Source: Fretibacter rubidus
GTDB taxonomy: Bacteria; Pseudomonadota; Alphaproteobacteria; Caulobacterales; Maricaulaceae
Length of the DNA stretch: 64,000 nucleotides
Reading direction: 5' to 3'
NCBI RefSeq assembly: GCF_041429785.1
Contig: NZ_CP163423.1
Span: 1,984,001-2,048,000 of the forward strand
Below are positions 11,008-19,982 of this stretch, piece by piece (the stretch's first letter is position 1; each line of letters starts with the position of its first letter). A program made the position numbers and the translations under genes. Under the pieces are notes generated by a model. That model was given only the letters and a program-made list of their open reading frames with translations, had not been told where the DNA came from and did no database searches.

Positions 11008-11766
11008 CTAAATATTTCCGCGCATAACCGCACCCATTAATGTTAGTCGCTTTGATAATGGCCCGTAATTGACCGTATCTGTGGCGGGGTCGTGGCCCGA
11101 ATGCGTTAATTTTGCGAGGAATTTAGGCACAAGCGCGGCGTAAGCCACCCCCGGAAAGGCGCTAGCGGGCAAGGTCTTCAAGCCAGCTTTCGCATCCTTA
11201 TGGGCATCCCGCGCCGCCTCGCAAATCTGGTCGTAATCCAGTTCTGATAATATGCCGTCCTTATAATAACCCCACGCCCGCGCCAGCCCCGTCAGACCCC
11301 AGGCTTCGCCAGCGCGCAACACGGCCTCATCAGGCTCTGTGCCAAGGCATTTTACCGCCATTTGCATTAAGACGCCTGATGTCTGCGCCGCGTAATCGCG
11401 GGCAACATCCACAGTCTTAAAGGGTTCGGGGTCTAAGTCCCTTGCACGTCCGTCGATTAATCTATCAACCCAAAAACGCGGCATATCTACCCGTAATAAC
11501 ATCTCAGCCAAGGGGGTGGAAACCTCATGCTTGCGCACAGCCTTAACGCCAGCGCTATAAACCTCATCCACACAATCGCGCCACCATTGATACCGAATTT
11601 GCCCAATCATCGGCTCGCTGACCAATTCAGGCACTTTAGCAAGTTCAGCGTGAAAGGCGTATAGCGTGAGTAAGTCAGCACGGCCCTCTTTGGGCGCAAT
11701 CATTGCACTTCGATATCGATCGGGATCCACAGATTTGACATTGGCGATGACGGTGTCCGGCAACAT
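11008..11766 (-). CDS. Squalene/phytoene synthase-fold protein
   Basis: The 252-residue protein has the fold of squalene and phytoene synthases: RYRSAMIAPKEGRADLLTLYAFHAELAKV corresponds in position to the first prenyl-binding helix, and IGQIRYQWWRDCVDEVY to the helix after it. The Asp-rich substrate motifs (DxxxD) are weak, and the protein resembles the NDUFAF6-like branch, which has no proven synthase activity. A real prenyl-transferase role is therefore unproven. I chose ATG 11766, with GAAAGG upstream; a TTG seven codons earlier is less likely. It is probably cotranscribed with the DUF4153 gene that follows. Confidence 0.75.
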   Translation of the reverse strand: MLPDTVIANVKSVDPDRYRSAMIAPKEGRADLLTLYAFHAELAKVPELVSEPMIGQIRYQWWRDCVDEVYSAGVKAVRKHEVSTPLAEMLLRVDMPRFWVDRLIDGRARDLDPEPFKTVDVARDYAAQTSGVLMQMAVKCLGTEPDEAVLRAGEAWGLTGLARAWGYYKDGILSELDYDQICEAARDAHKDAKAGLKTLPASAFPGVAYAALVPKFLAKLTHSGHDPATDTVNYGPLSKRLTLMGAVMRGNI

Positions 11767-11877
11767 ATTTTTAATTAGACCTTTCAATTCGGAACTAAAC
11801 GCCCATCTATATCGTAGTCTTTACAACGGGACGGCTTTGTCCTTAATTATACCTAACCTTACAACCGGAGAGATAAC

Positions 11878-12477
11878 ATGGCTATTGAATTACCAGACCT
11901 ACCCTATGCGCGCGATGCGCTTGCCCCTCATATTAGCGAGAACACGCTAAACTATCACTACGGCAAACACCACCAAGCCTATGTTAACAAACTCAATGAT
12001 ATGGTCAAAGGCACTGATTTCGCCGATGATAGCTTAGTCTCTATTGTGCGCAACACCGCGGGCAAGAAAGAACGCCAAGGCATGTTCAACAATGCCGCCC
12101 AAGTGTGGAACCATACATTTTACTGGCACTCTATGGCCCCTAATGGTGGCGGCAAACCGTCAGGCAAAATCGGCAAAGCGATTGATGCCTCCTTCGGCAG
12201 CTATGACAAATTTGTCGAGGCCTTCAAAGCCAAAGGCGGCGGACAGTTCGGGTCAGGCTGGGCATGGCTCGTGCAAAAAGAAGACGGCTCGCTCGACGTC
12301 ATGAATACGGCTAACGCTGAAACACCTGTAACCGACACATCCGTCACACCGCTTATGACGATGGATGTTTGGGAACATGCCTATTATTTGGATTATCAAA
12401 ATTCACGTCCAAACTATATGAATAGCTTTTTGGAAAATCTGGTGAATTGGGAATTTGCCGAGCAGAACATGGCTTAA
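11878..12477 (+). CDS. sodB: Iron superoxide dismutase
   Basis: SodB converts superoxide to oxygen and hydrogen peroxide in the cytoplasm. Metal ligands are visible as His27 in NYHYGKHH, the His in AAQVWNHTFYW, and Asp and His in MDVWEHAYYLDYQ. The Gln in AAQVWN, rather than Gly at that place, points to the iron type. FGSGWAWL is the usual core segment. The length of 199 residues is standard and there is no signal peptide. GGAGAG lies before the ATG. The gene is a single-gene unit closed by a strong terminator at 12498-12525. Confidence 0.96.
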   Translation: MAIELPDLPYARDALAPHISENTLNYHYGKHHQAYVNKLNDMVKGTDFADDSLVSIVRNTAGKKERQGMFNNAAQVWNHTFYWHSMAPNGGGKPSGKIGKAIDASFGSYDKFVEAFKAKGGGQFGSGWAWLVQKEDGSLDVMNTANAETPVTDTSVTPLMTMDVWEHAYYLDYQNSRPNYMNSFLENLVNWEFAEQNMA

Positions 12478-12497
12478 GAGCCCTCACGACTTAAGAA

Positions 12498-12525
12498 AAA
12501 CCCGCTGATTAAAGCGGGTTTTTTT
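12498..12525. terminator. Bidirectional rho-independent terminator between sodB and secF
   Basis: A 9-bp stem (AAACCCGCT/AGCGGGTTT) with a six-base loop is followed by a T-run on the plus strand and by TTTTT on the minus strand. It can end both sodB and the yajC-secD-secF transcript. Confidence 0.9.
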
Positions 12526-12561
12526 ATGCGTGAAAAAAGGGAAGCGAAGGAACACTATCCT

Positions 12562-13539
12562 TTAAACTTCCGCAGGCACTTCGCCAGATATTTTCCCGCC
12601 GCGCTTTAGCTTTAGGATGAGCAGCAATGGCGAGGCGACAAAGATAGATGAATAGGTCCCGACCAATACACCCCAGATCATCGCGAATGAGAAGCCGCGC
12701 AGGCCGTCACCACCCAGGAAATATAGCGCAGTCAAAGCGAGCAGCGTCGTCATCGATGTCAGGATTGTGCGTGACAGCGTGTCATTAATGGACAGGTTTA
12801 AAACTTCGGGCAGCGGCATCTTTTTAAACTTACGCAGATTTTCGCGAATACGGTCATATACAATAACCGTATCATTCAGCGAGTAACCCACAATGGTCAG
12901 AATAGCCGCAATAATAGACAGGTTAAATTCAATCTGCGTGAGACTAAAGACACCAATGGTCAAGATAACATCGTGAAACAGCGCCGCCACGGCGCCCGCG
13001 CCAAATTGCCATTCAAAACGGAACCAAATATAGAGCAGCACCATCGTCAGCGCGAGCACGATAGAGAGTATCCCCTTCTCTCGCAGTTCGCCAGAGACTT
13101 TGGAGCCGACAACGTCTTGGTTGCGGATGTTAAATTCGCCAATACTGTCTTTCAGTCCCGCTATAACGGCATTTAGGGCGTCCTGCTGTGCTGTCGCCCC
13201 CGTTTCTTCTGTCTCAGGCTGCAAGGGTATTCCGACACGCACATAATCATGGTCAACGCCGCTATCGGGCGGCGGGGCGATATTTTGCACTGTGCCGCCA
13301 CCAAAGCCAAGCTCAGCCAGTGTCGCGCGAATTTTATCGGGTTCAGGATCCGCGCCCGTGTCGATTTCAATGACAGTACCACCTGTGAAATCAATACCGT
13401 AATTCAGACCCTTCGTCGCAAACAGATAGACTGACGCAATCATGGCAAGCGTGGATAAAATCGCCGCAATTGTGCGGCCTTTGATAAAGGGGATTTTGGG
13501 TTCTTTGGGAAGGAACCGAACGAGAGAGATATCTTTCAT
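12562..13539 (-). CDS. secF: Protein translocase subunit SecF
   Basis: SecF works with SecD and YajC in the inner membrane and uses the proton gradient to help release proteins exported by SecYEG. The 325-residue sequence shows the first membrane span, the LNYGIDFTGGTVIEI motif, a periplasmic P1 domain (about 60-150) and five further spans with SLNDTVIVYDRIREN and TRTILTSMTTLLA. AGGAGG precedes the ATG closely. It starts nine bases after secD, and the two are certainly one operon. Confidence 0.97.
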   Translation of the reverse strand: MKDISLVRFLPKEPKIPFIKGRTIAAILSTLAMIASVYLFATKGLNYGIDFTGGTVIEIDTGADPEPDKIRATLAELGFGGGTVQNIAPPPDSGVDHDYVRVGIPLQPETEETGATAQQDALNAVIAGLKDSIGEFNIRNQDVVGSKVSGELREKGILSIVLALTMVLLYIWFRFEWQFGAGAVAALFHDVILTIGVFSLTQIEFNLSIIAAILTIVGYSLNDTVIVYDRIRENLRKFKKMPLPEVLNLSINDTLSRTILTSMTTLLALTALYFLGGDGLRGFSFAMIWGVLVGTYSSIFVASPLLLILKLKRGGKISGEVPAEV

Positions 13540-13548
13540 GGGAGCCTC

Positions 13549-15162
13549 CTAAATCGGCAATTTTTTGGGACGGCGCGACCGAAGCCATGTCGCCGTCATC
13601 AAGCGGGCCACAACAACGGCCGTAAAGACTGACATCACAATCCCAATGGCAAGGGTCACCGCAAAGCCGCGAATAGGACCAGAACCGACGAAGTAAAGCG
13701 TTACCGCCGCAATGAGTGTTGTGATGTTGGCATCCAAAATTGGCGCAAGGGACAGACGGTAACCCGTTTCAATCGCGTTGACGGGCGGACGGCCATTATG
13801 AGCTTCCTCACGTATCCGCTCAAAGATGAGCACATTGGCATCCACCGCCATACCAATCGTCAAGATAATCCCTGCAATCCCTGGCAAGGTCAGCGTCGCA
13901 CCCAGCAACGACAGCGCCGCTGCAATCAGCATGATATTAATAGTCAGCGCCAGGTTCGCGATTGTCCCGAAACGAAGCCCGTAAGACATCCACATAAATA
14001 TGGCTACGCCAATAAGGCCCAAGATAGAGGCAATCTTACCCGCGTTAATACTGTCATTACCCAGTTCCGCTGACACAGTGCGTTCTTCGACGATAATCAA
14101 TTTCGCTGGCAGGGCACCAGCATTTAGCAGCAGTGATAATTCCCGCGCGCTATCCAAGGTAAAGCTACCCTCGATGAAACCAGAACCGCCTGTGATGGCA
14201 CCATTAATACGCGGGGCGGTGATGATCTCTTTATCTAGCACCACCGCAAAGCGCTTACCCAAATTACGGGAAGTCAATTCGCCAAAGATTTTTGCGCATT
14301 TGATATTAAAGCTAAAGTTTACAATCGGATAACCGCCTGTAGGGTGTAGACCTTCAGAGCTGTTTTTTAAGCACTCACCCGTAATTTGCGTACGCTTTTG
14401 TATAATCAGTCCGCTAGGGCTGTCTTGTTGCAAATAGTACACGGCACCGGGGGGTAGTTTACCTTGAGCGGCAAGCTGCATCGCGCGTTCAGAATTGCTT
14501 TCTTCGCGCACCATATGAAAGGACAAGTTCGCGGTCTGGTTAATCCGGGACTTGATATCTCCCACATTTTTCGCACCGGGAACTTGAAGTAAGATACGGT
14601 CATCGCCTTCGCGGGCCAGTGTCATTTCCGTCGTACCAGTCGGGTCAATCCGTCGGCGTAGCACCTCAATTGATTGCTCAATCGTGCGCTTTTGAATGGC
14701 CTCAATATTGGCCTCTGTAATAGTGACTTTGAAATCACGCTCGCCAACTTTTTCAACGCGGGTGGTTTTCTCAGACCCCAACGCCGTAGGATCAATAGCT
14801 TCGGATAGGTCGTTTAGGATGCCCATTGCGCGTTCAACGTCCTCGGCTTTGCGAATACGGCCCACAACGGCCCCGTTCTCAACGCGCAAATATTCAGTTT
14901 GTAGGCGCTCAGCATCACGAAAGGCAGACCGCACGGCTTCAAGCTCATTATCCAGCGCTTGTTCCAAAACGCTGGTCAAGTCGACCTCCAGCAGCATATG
15001 CGCGCCGCCCTGCAAATCGAGGCCCAGATTAACAGTACGCTGCATCGACTCTGGGAACTTCTCGCGCACATCAGAGCTAACTCCATTGGGCAGCGCCAGC
15101 AAAAAGCCAAACAAAACGGCGGCGATAATACCGAGCGTTTTCCATTTAGAGAAATAAAGCAT
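13549..15162 (-). CDS. secD: Protein translocase subunit SecD
   Basis: SecD is the larger partner of SecF and carries most of the periplasmic domains. At 537 residues it shows the N-terminal span, LGLDLQGGAHMLLEVD, the periplasmic P1 region with RRRIDPTGTTE and ILLQVPGAKN, the GSGFIEGSFTLDSARELSLLLNAG-type segment, and the membrane half with GMAVDANVLIFERIREE. Membrane spans cluster between about 370 and 525. The gap to yajC is 75 bases, and secF follows after nine bases. Confidence 0.97.
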   Translation of the reverse strand: MLYFSKWKTLGIIAAVLFGFLLALPNGVSSDVREKFPESMQRTVNLGLDLQGGAHMLLEVDLTSVLEQALDNELEAVRSAFRDAERLQTEYLRVENGAVVGRIRKAEDVERAMGILNDLSEAIDPTALGSEKTTRVEKVGERDFKVTITEANIEAIQKRTIEQSIEVLRRRIDPTGTTEMTLAREGDDRILLQVPGAKNVGDIKSRINQTANLSFHMVREESNSERAMQLAAQGKLPPGAVYYLQQDSPSGLIIQKRTQITGECLKNSSEGLHPTGGYPIVNFSFNIKCAKIFGELTSRNLGKRFAVVLDKEIITAPRINGAITGGSGFIEGSFTLDSARELSLLLNAGALPAKLIIVEERTVSAELGNDSINAGKIASILGLIGVAIFMWMSYGLRFGTIANLALTINIMLIAAALSLLGATLTLPGIAGIILTIGMAVDANVLIFERIREEAHNGRPPVNAIETGYRLSLAPILDANITTLIAAVTLYFVGSGPIRGFAVTLAIGIVMSVFTAVVVARLMTATWLRSRRPKKLPI

Positions 15163-15237
15163 AGCAAGCCTATTCAGTCATACTGTGGGCGGTGGCCCAT
15201 TATGAAAAAAGCGCAGGACAAGCCCGCGCAATTCGTT

Positions 15238-15585
15238 TTATTTTTTTGTCTTTTTCTTGGCGGGCGCATCATTGGCAGGCTCTGGACGGCCGCGCACATC
15301 GGCAACCATTGTACGGACGCATTTAACTTTGGTGCCTTCACCGAGGTCAACGACCAGCTCGTCATCTGTTGCTTTGACAACTTTCCCAATCAGGCCGCCA
15401 CTTGTCACAATCGTATCCCCGCGCACGATGGATTCGAGCAAAGCCCGGTGCTTTTTAATGCGTTGGTTTTGCGGACGAAAAATTAGGAAGTAAAAGATAA
15501 AACCGATTAAAATCAGCGGAAAGATTTGCGCGATAAGCGAGCCTGCACCCGGTGCTGGTGCGGTTTGCATGACGATATTTAACAT
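15238..15585 (-). CDS. yajC: Preprotein translocase subunit YajC
   Basis: YajC is a small bitopic membrane protein that joins SecDF. The 115 residues include one membrane span (about 17-37, ending in FRPQNQRIKKH) and a cytoplasmic domain with RGDTIVTSGGLIGKV and a Lys-rich tail. GGGGATC lies five bases before the first ATG, so that start is preferred over the ATG five codons later. It is the first gene of the yajC-secD-secF operon, behind a likely promoter at 15651-15678. Confidence 0.95.
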   Translation of the reverse strand: MLNIVMQTAPAPGAGSLIAQIFPLILIGFIFYFLIFRPQNQRIKKHRALLESIVRGDTIVTSGGLIGKVVKATDDELVVDLGEGTKVKCVRTMVADVRGRPEPANDAPAKKKTKK

Positions 15586-15650
15586 ATGATCCCCGATATG
15601 GATGTGGCGCAGTCTTGGCTATGGCCCGATACGCAAAGCTTGTTTGTGCC

Positions 15651-15678
15651 TATATAGAGTGCAAGCGCGTGATTGCAA
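15651..15678 (-). promoter_or_regulatory. Putative housekeeping promoter of yajC-secDF
   Basis: Read on the minus strand, TTGCAA (-35-like), a 16-base spacer and TATATA (-10-like) lie about 66 bases upstream of yajC and just after a terminator hairpin. This supports separate transcription of yajC-secDF from the upstream surE-pcm-LysM genes. TTGCAA differs from the TTGACA consensus at two positions. Confidence 0.5.
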
Positions 15679-15746
15679 CGATTTGACGTGATTAACATGC
15701 AAAAAACGACGCCCACGGGCCGGTTCAGTCTGGGGTTGCCGCACAC

Positions 15747-15775
15747 AAAAGGCGACATGTTGCCATGCCGCCTTT
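15747..15775 (-). terminator. Terminator hairpin downstream of the LysM gene
   Basis: On the minus strand AAAGGCG-G-CATG pairs with CATG-T-CGCCTTT around a GCAA tetraloop (12 pairs, one G-T wobble), followed by a short T-rich tail. It lies 27 bases after the LysM stop codon. The short T-run makes it weaker than a model terminator. Confidence 0.65.
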
Positions 15776-15801
15776 ATGAAAGGAAAGCGTTTGGGGTTGC
15801 T

Positions 15802-16692
15802 TTACTTCAAACAGTGACCGGCAGGCAGCGTGATACGCTGTCCGGGTGAAATGGCAGCGGCATCGCCAATGTTATTAATCGCCGTAATGTCGCCAACACT
15901 GACACAGGCACGGCGCGAAATACCGTAAAGCGTATCTTTAGGCAGCACCGCATAGATATTGGATGTGGGGATAGGCTCTACATTACGCACTAATGTCGTG
16001 CTACGCGGTGTAGCCGCCGGCTGCGTTACAGAGATATTAGACGCTGTTGTGACAGGTGCCGTAAAAGTCTCTGTCGTGACAACAGTTTGGCTCGGCAAGT
16101 TAATCGTTTGACCAAGCTTTAGCGTATTATTTGTCATGCCATTGGCGGCTTTTAGCGCGCTGACCGTGACATTATTGCGTTTGGCAATGTTATAGAGCGT
16201 ATCGCCCTTCACAACATAATGGCTGGCCTGTGTTTTTGACATGATAGGCGCGCGGTAGGTGATGGACGGCGTCGTGGCCGCAATCACTGTACCCGCAGGA
16301 ACCGCACTGCGTGTCGTCACAGGCACAGGTTGGTTGATTGGCATTGTCTGCACAGTCGTCACAGGAGCTTCAAACAATTCAATCTGGTAACCGTGGCTGT
16401 CTGTCACGAACTGGCTACCGCTTGTTTGCGCGGTTGTTGCTTGGCTAATCCCAGTATAGGCGCCCTGGCCATAGTTATTGCGACTGTTTTGAAACGCGCG
16501 GATTTTATCGGCCTCATCCAGCAGAGCTTGATATTCTTCGGGGCTAACGTCGCCCGGCTTGATAAATTGTGCGCGCACAACATTGTTATCAAACTGCGTC
16601 GCGGGTTCTACGACCGTGTTAGTCTGCGCTGATGCGCCCGCCGCTATAATCAAGGCCGTTGATAGCCCTAGTAATGTTTTCAAACAGGCCAT
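15802..16692 (-). CDS. Exported protein with two LysM domains, NlpD position, no peptidase domain
   Basis: The 296-residue protein has a signal peptide (cut near AGASAQ), a Thr/Ala/Pro-rich linker, one clear LysM domain (about 158-201: HYVVKGDTLYNIAKRNN...LKLGQTINLP) and a second, weaker LysM at the C-terminus (about 246-294: AVLPKDTLYGISRRACVSV...ISPGQRITLP) with two cysteines. LysM binds peptidoglycan. In related bacteria the gene after surE-pcm usually encodes an NlpD-like LysM plus M23 protein; here the sequence ends at the LysM and has no HxxxD or HxH of M23. AGGAGG lies ideally before the ATG. It probably binds the cell wall without cutting it. Confidence 0.8.
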   Translation of the reverse strand: MACLKTLLGLSTALIIAAGASAQTNTVVEPATQFDNNVVRAQFIKPGDVSPEEYQALLDEADKIRAFQNSRNNYGQGAYTGISQATTAQTSGSQFVTDSHGYQIELFEAPVTTVQTMPINQPVPVTTRSAVPAGTVIAATTPSITYRAPIMSKTQASHYVVKGDTLYNIAKRNNVTVSALKAANGMTNNTLKLGQTINLPSQTVVTTETFTAPVTTASNISVTQPAATPRSTTLVRNVEPIPTSNIYAVLPKDTLYGISRRACVSVGDITAINNIGDAAAISPGQRITLPAGHCLK

Positions 16693-16777
16693 AATGCCCT
16701 CCTGTGGTGTATTTCACCCGCAAGATGAACGAACAGGGTTAATTCTTCGTTATAAAAGCGTTTACAAAGAGTAGGAT

Positions 16778-17401
16778 TTAAAGCGTCTTACTTTTGCCCG
16801 CTTCAATCATCGGCAGCGTCAGTGGCATGATGGTTTGTGTCTCCATCCGCACCCGGGCTTTGCGCACGACGGTAAGCTGCCCGTCTACAGAGCCGACCAA
16901 GACACCATTTGGCGCAAGTTGGTCAAGCAGCATATCAGGCACAGCCCGCACGCCGCAGCTTAGCATGATGCGGTCAAAGGGCGCTTGGCCGGGCCAGCCG
17001 TAACGCCCGTCTCCGTGGCGGCTGACAACATTATGCACGCCCGCCAGCTTGAACCGCGCCTCTGCACTGTCAATTAAGCTATTGTAACGCTCCACCGCAT
17101 AGACGCGGGTGACTGTGCGCGACATGACCGCCGCGTGATAGCCAGAGCCAAGCCCAATTTCGAGCAGCTTATGCTCTTTGGACAACTCCAGCACTTGCGT
17201 CATCATGGCGATGTGAAACGGCGCGCTGATGGACTGCCCGCACTCAATCGGTAGGGATTGGTCCCCGTAAGCTTTGTCGCGCAGCGCCTCTGGCACAAAG
17301 ATTTTGCGCGCAATTAATTCCATCCCGCGCAACACGCTATTATCCGATATGCCCCGCCCACGCAAAGCCATAATCATGTCGATGCGTTCTGGGTCGAACA
17401 C
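16778..17401 (-). CDS. pcm: Protein-L-isoaspartate O-methyltransferase
   Basis: Pcm methylates L-isoaspartyl residues in damaged proteins with S-adenosylmethionine and so starts their repair. The 207 residues show the family segment YGDQSLPIECGQSISAPF, the SAM-binding LLEIGLGSGYHAAVMS, and the acidic residue in VYAVERY. The start is GTG at 17401, five bases after the surE stop; GAGGG lies within the end of surE. The gene pair surE-pcm is widespread in proteobacteria and supports the name. Confidence 0.95.
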   Translation of the reverse strand: MFDPERIDMIMALRGRGISDNSVLRGMELIARKIFVPEALRDKAYGDQSLPIECGQSISAPFHIAMMTQVLELSKEHKLLEIGLGSGYHAAVMSRTVTRVYAVERYNSLIDSAEARFKLAGVHNVVSRHGDGRYGWPGQAPFDRIMLSCGVRAVPDMLLDQLAPNGVLVGSVDGQLTVVRKARVRMETQTIMPLTLPMIEAGKSKTL

Positions 17402-17406
17402 GGGGC

Positions 17407-18171
17407 TTAACCCTCAAAGCTTTCCGATAAATCGTTTAACGTATCCAGATGCGTCAGATCCGTATGTAGCGGCGTCACCGAAATATAGCCGTCATAAATT
17501 GCGCGCAAGTCTGTGCCCGCGGGCGGGTTTGATTTCGCAGCGCCATATGTCAGCCAGAAATAATTTCCGCCGCGCGGATGGTCGCGTTTATCAACGCCCG
17601 TCATTTGAAAATCACGGTGGCCCTGGCGGGTGATTTGCACGCCTTTGACGCCGTCTACGGGGGTATCAGGGAAGTTAATCGACAAGATGACGTTATGCGG
17701 CCAGCCATTTGATATTAAACGCTTTATCAGTTTCGGACCATGCGTTTCGGCGGTTTCCCACGGCAGGCTACGCGCGCCTTGAAATCCGCGCGCAAGGGAC
17801 AGCGCAATTGACGGAATCCCCATTTGCATGCCTTGCAAGGCACCTGCAATTGTCCCGCTAAACGTCACGTCCTCGGCCAAGTTCTGCCCCCGGTTCACCC
17901 CCGACAAAACAAGGTCAGGCGGCCCGTCGGCAAGGATATCTTTTAACGCCACAATCACACTATCCGTTGGCGTGCCAGTCACGGCGTAAACTTGGCTCTC
18001 CAATTTCTTTGCCATGACGGGCGAATGCAAAGACACCCCCCGCGACGCCGCTGACATTTCCGTGTCGGGCGCGACCACCCAAACATCGTCAGACAGCTCT
18101 GCCGCGATACGGCGCAGCACGGCCATGCCAGGCGCACGGACACCATCATCATTGGTCAAAAGTATTCTCAT
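17407..18171 (-). CDS. surE: 5'-nucleotidase SurE
   Basis: SurE is a metal-dependent 5'(3')-nucleotidase that removes phosphate from nucleoside monophosphates. It starts MRILLTNDDGVRAPG with the catalytic Asp pair, and then shows APDTEMSAASRG, TGTPTDSV, LVLSGVNRGQNLAEDVTFSGT and FPDTP, all family segments. The length of 254 residues is normal. AAAGG lies seven bases before the ATG. It follows serS by 39 bases and precedes pcm by five, within the tatABC-serS-surE-pcm block. Confidence 0.96.
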   Translation of the reverse strand: MRILLTNDDGVRAPGMAVLRRIAAELSDDVWVVAPDTEMSAASRGVSLHSPVMAKKLESQVYAVTGTPTDSVIVALKDILADGPPDLVLSGVNRGQNLAEDVTFSGTIAGALQGMQMGIPSIALSLARGFQGARSLPWETAETHGPKLIKRLISNGWPHNVILSINFPDTPVDGVKGVQITRQGHRDFQMTGVDKRDHPRGGNYFWLTYGAAKSNPPAGTDLRAIYDGYISVTPLHTDLTHLDTLNDLSESFEG

Positions 18172-18210
18172 GTTGCGACCTTTCCGGTCCCCCTCATCAA
18201 GAAGGCAGTC

Positions 18211-19737
18211 TTAATTAATCACCGTCTTGCCGCCCATATAGGGCACAAGCACGTCAGGCACAGTAATCGTCCCGTCTGCATTTTGGTAATTTTCCAGCAC
18301 AGCGACCAATGTCCGCCCCACGGCCAGACCCGACCCGTTTAGCGTATGGACAAAACGGTTGTCTTTTGGCGCAAATTTATAGCGTGCATTCATGCGGCGG
18401 GCTTGGAAATCGCCGCAATTGGAAATGGAGCTAATCTCGCGGTACGTGTCTTGGCTCGGTAGCCAGACTTCAATGTCATAGGTGCGGCGCGCACCGAAGC
18501 CCAAATCACCCGTACAAAGCTCGACCACGCGGTAGGGTAGCTCTAATTTTTTCAGCACATTTTCTGCACAATCGAGCATCCGCAAATGCTCGGCCTCGCT
18601 ATCTTCGGGCTTCGTGATAGAGACAAGCTCGACTTTGTTAAATTGGTGCTGCCGTATCATCCCCTTGGTATCGCGCCCTGCACTTCCGGCCTCAGAACGG
18701 AAGCACGGCGTATGTGCCGTCATACGGCGCGGCAAGGTGTCAGCGTCAAGGATGCTCTCGCGCACGGTGTTAGTGAGCGAGACTTCGGCGGTGGGGATGA
18801 GTGCAGTCTCAATACTAAACATACTTGATGCAATTCCATCATCTAGCTGTGAAGTATATTTCTTCAATACATCTGCTTTACGTTCTTCAAAATAACCAGA
18901 AATAGCTGCTTGCCGTGCGGTAAAATCCTCAATTTCTTGAAACTCAGGCATTTTCTGCTTTACTTCAGCCTCAACCTCCTGAGCAGCCAGAATTCCAGCT
19001 TCACCATACGCTTTGATAATGGCGTCCTTATCATAATTGGTCACCACAAATAAATCTTGAGCAAATTTTGGTAGCTGCCCTGTTCCAAATAATGCGTCTG
19101 GCCGCACCAAATAAGGCGGGCTACACTCCACATAACCGTGCTCTTCCGTTTGCAAGTCCAGCATGAAGGCGGCCAGCGCGCGGTCTAGCCGTGAGAGCAT
19201 CCCGCTGAGCACAACAAAGCGTGAGCCGCTCATTTTGGCGGCGGTTTCAAAATCCATTTGGCTGCCGATGGGGCTTTGTAGGGCTTCGCCCAGCTCATCA
19301 TGGCCCTTGACCTCAAAGTCAAAGCTGCGCGGTGTGCCGACCTTACGAAGCTCGACATTATCGTCCTCACTCTCGCCGTTCGGCACATCTTCAAACGGGA
19401 TATTGGGCGTGCCCGCCAAAAGCGCGTCTAATATCGCCTGCTCTGACTCTAGCTGCACACCCAAGGCGGCGATGACGTTTTTCGCGCCTGCGACTTCGGT
19501 CTTTAGGCGTTCGGCTTCTTCCTTGTCACCCTTGCCCATGGCCATACCGATAAGCTTGGAGCTTTTATTGCGCGCGGCTTCGGCCTCTTGCTGCATGTTT
19601 TTACACTTACGGATGAGCGCGTCTTTTTCGAGTATCTCTTTAGACAGTGGCGGCTTTCCATCCCCAGGCAGGCCGCGCTTGGCCCAAAGGGCGTCAAACA
19701 TGTCAGGGTTTTCGCGAATGGCTTTGATATCGTGCAT
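18211..19737 (-). CDS. serS: Seryl-tRNA synthetase with an internal insertion
   Basis: SerS charges tRNA-Ser with serine (class II). The N-terminal half is a helical tRNA-binding arm (about 30-110). The core shows motif 2 ([24 protein letters not shown], 343-366) and motif 3 ([19 protein letters not shown], 467-485). The protein has 508 residues, whereas bacterial enzymes usually have about 420-430. The excess lies between [13 protein letters not shown] (218-230) and [12 protein letters not shown] (312-323), where family members have only a short stretch. All catalytic motifs are present, so the enzyme should work. The coding DNA of the insert is clearly AT-richer than its surroundings. It lies downstream of tatC and 39 bases before surE. 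Confidence 0.95.
   Translation of the reverse strand: MHDIKAIRENPDMFDALWAKRGLPGDGKPPLSKEILEKDALIRKCKNMQQEAEAARNKSSKLIGMAMGKGDKEEAERLKTEVAGAKNVIAALGVQLESEQAILDALLAGTPNIPFEDVPNGESEDDNVELRKVGTPRSFDFEVKGHDELGEALQSPIGSQMDFETAAKMSGSRFVVLSGMLSRLDRALAAFMLDLQTEEHGYVECSPPYLVRPDALFGTGQLPKFAQDLFVVTNYDKDAIIKAYGEAGILAAQEVEAEVKQKMPEFQEIEDFTARQAAISGYFEERKADVLKKYTSQLDDGIASSMFSIETALIPTAEVSLTNTVRESILDADTLPRRMTAHTPCFRSEAGSAGRDTKGMIRQHQFNKVELVSITKPEDSEAEHLRMLDCAENVLKKLELPYRVVELCTGDLGFGARRTYDIEVWLPSQDTYREISSISNCGDFQARRMNARYKFAPKDNRFVHTLNGSGLAVGRTLVAVLENYQNADGTITVPDVLVPYMGGKTVIN
18814..19035 (-). other. In-frame insertion in serS, AT-rich
   Basis: Residues 235-308 of SerS (from the [14 protein letters not shown] region to about the SSMFSIET region) have no counterpart in the usual bacterial enzyme. 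The segment is Lys/Glu/Ala-rich and probably helical, without cysteines. GC by hand count is 72 of 180 (40%) at 18841-19020 against 99 of 180 (55%) at 18361-18540 of the same gene. The AT-rich zone extends to about 19095, slightly beyond the extra residues. No intein motifs or target-site repeats were seen. Confidence 0.7.
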
Positions 19738-19830
19738 GGCGGGGTCTCAGTTTTGAATTTCGCCCGTCTTAGCGGCATGGCGTGTAGGGGTAAAGACTAA
19801 ATGGGGGTTGGGTGACAGGTGTTAAATCCT

Positions 19831-19982
19831 CGTCATTCCGACGCGACCCTGTAAGCGAAGCGTGGGGGCGCCCGGAACCCATCTCAAACTGTTACGGCAG
19901 ACACCGCTTTCGATTGATAATGAGCGACATGGATAATGAATAACTTAGATACCGAGTGGACTGCGTCCCCGGCGGTATGACG
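19831..19982. repeat. Intergenic element with 10-bp terminal inverted repeats
   Basis: CGTCATTCCG at 19831-19840 and CGGTATGACG at 19973-19982 are inverted copies with one mismatch and bound a 152-base stretch that ends exactly at the tatC stop codon. The stretch has no coding capacity. It resembles short dispersed palindromic or MITE-like elements, but only one copy is visible here. Confidence 0.45.

Noticed and set aside
15238-16692. Single operon from the LysM gene through secF
   Set aside because: A hairpin with tail and a promoter-like pair lie between the LysM gene and yajC, so separate transcription is more likely; read-through cannot be excluded.
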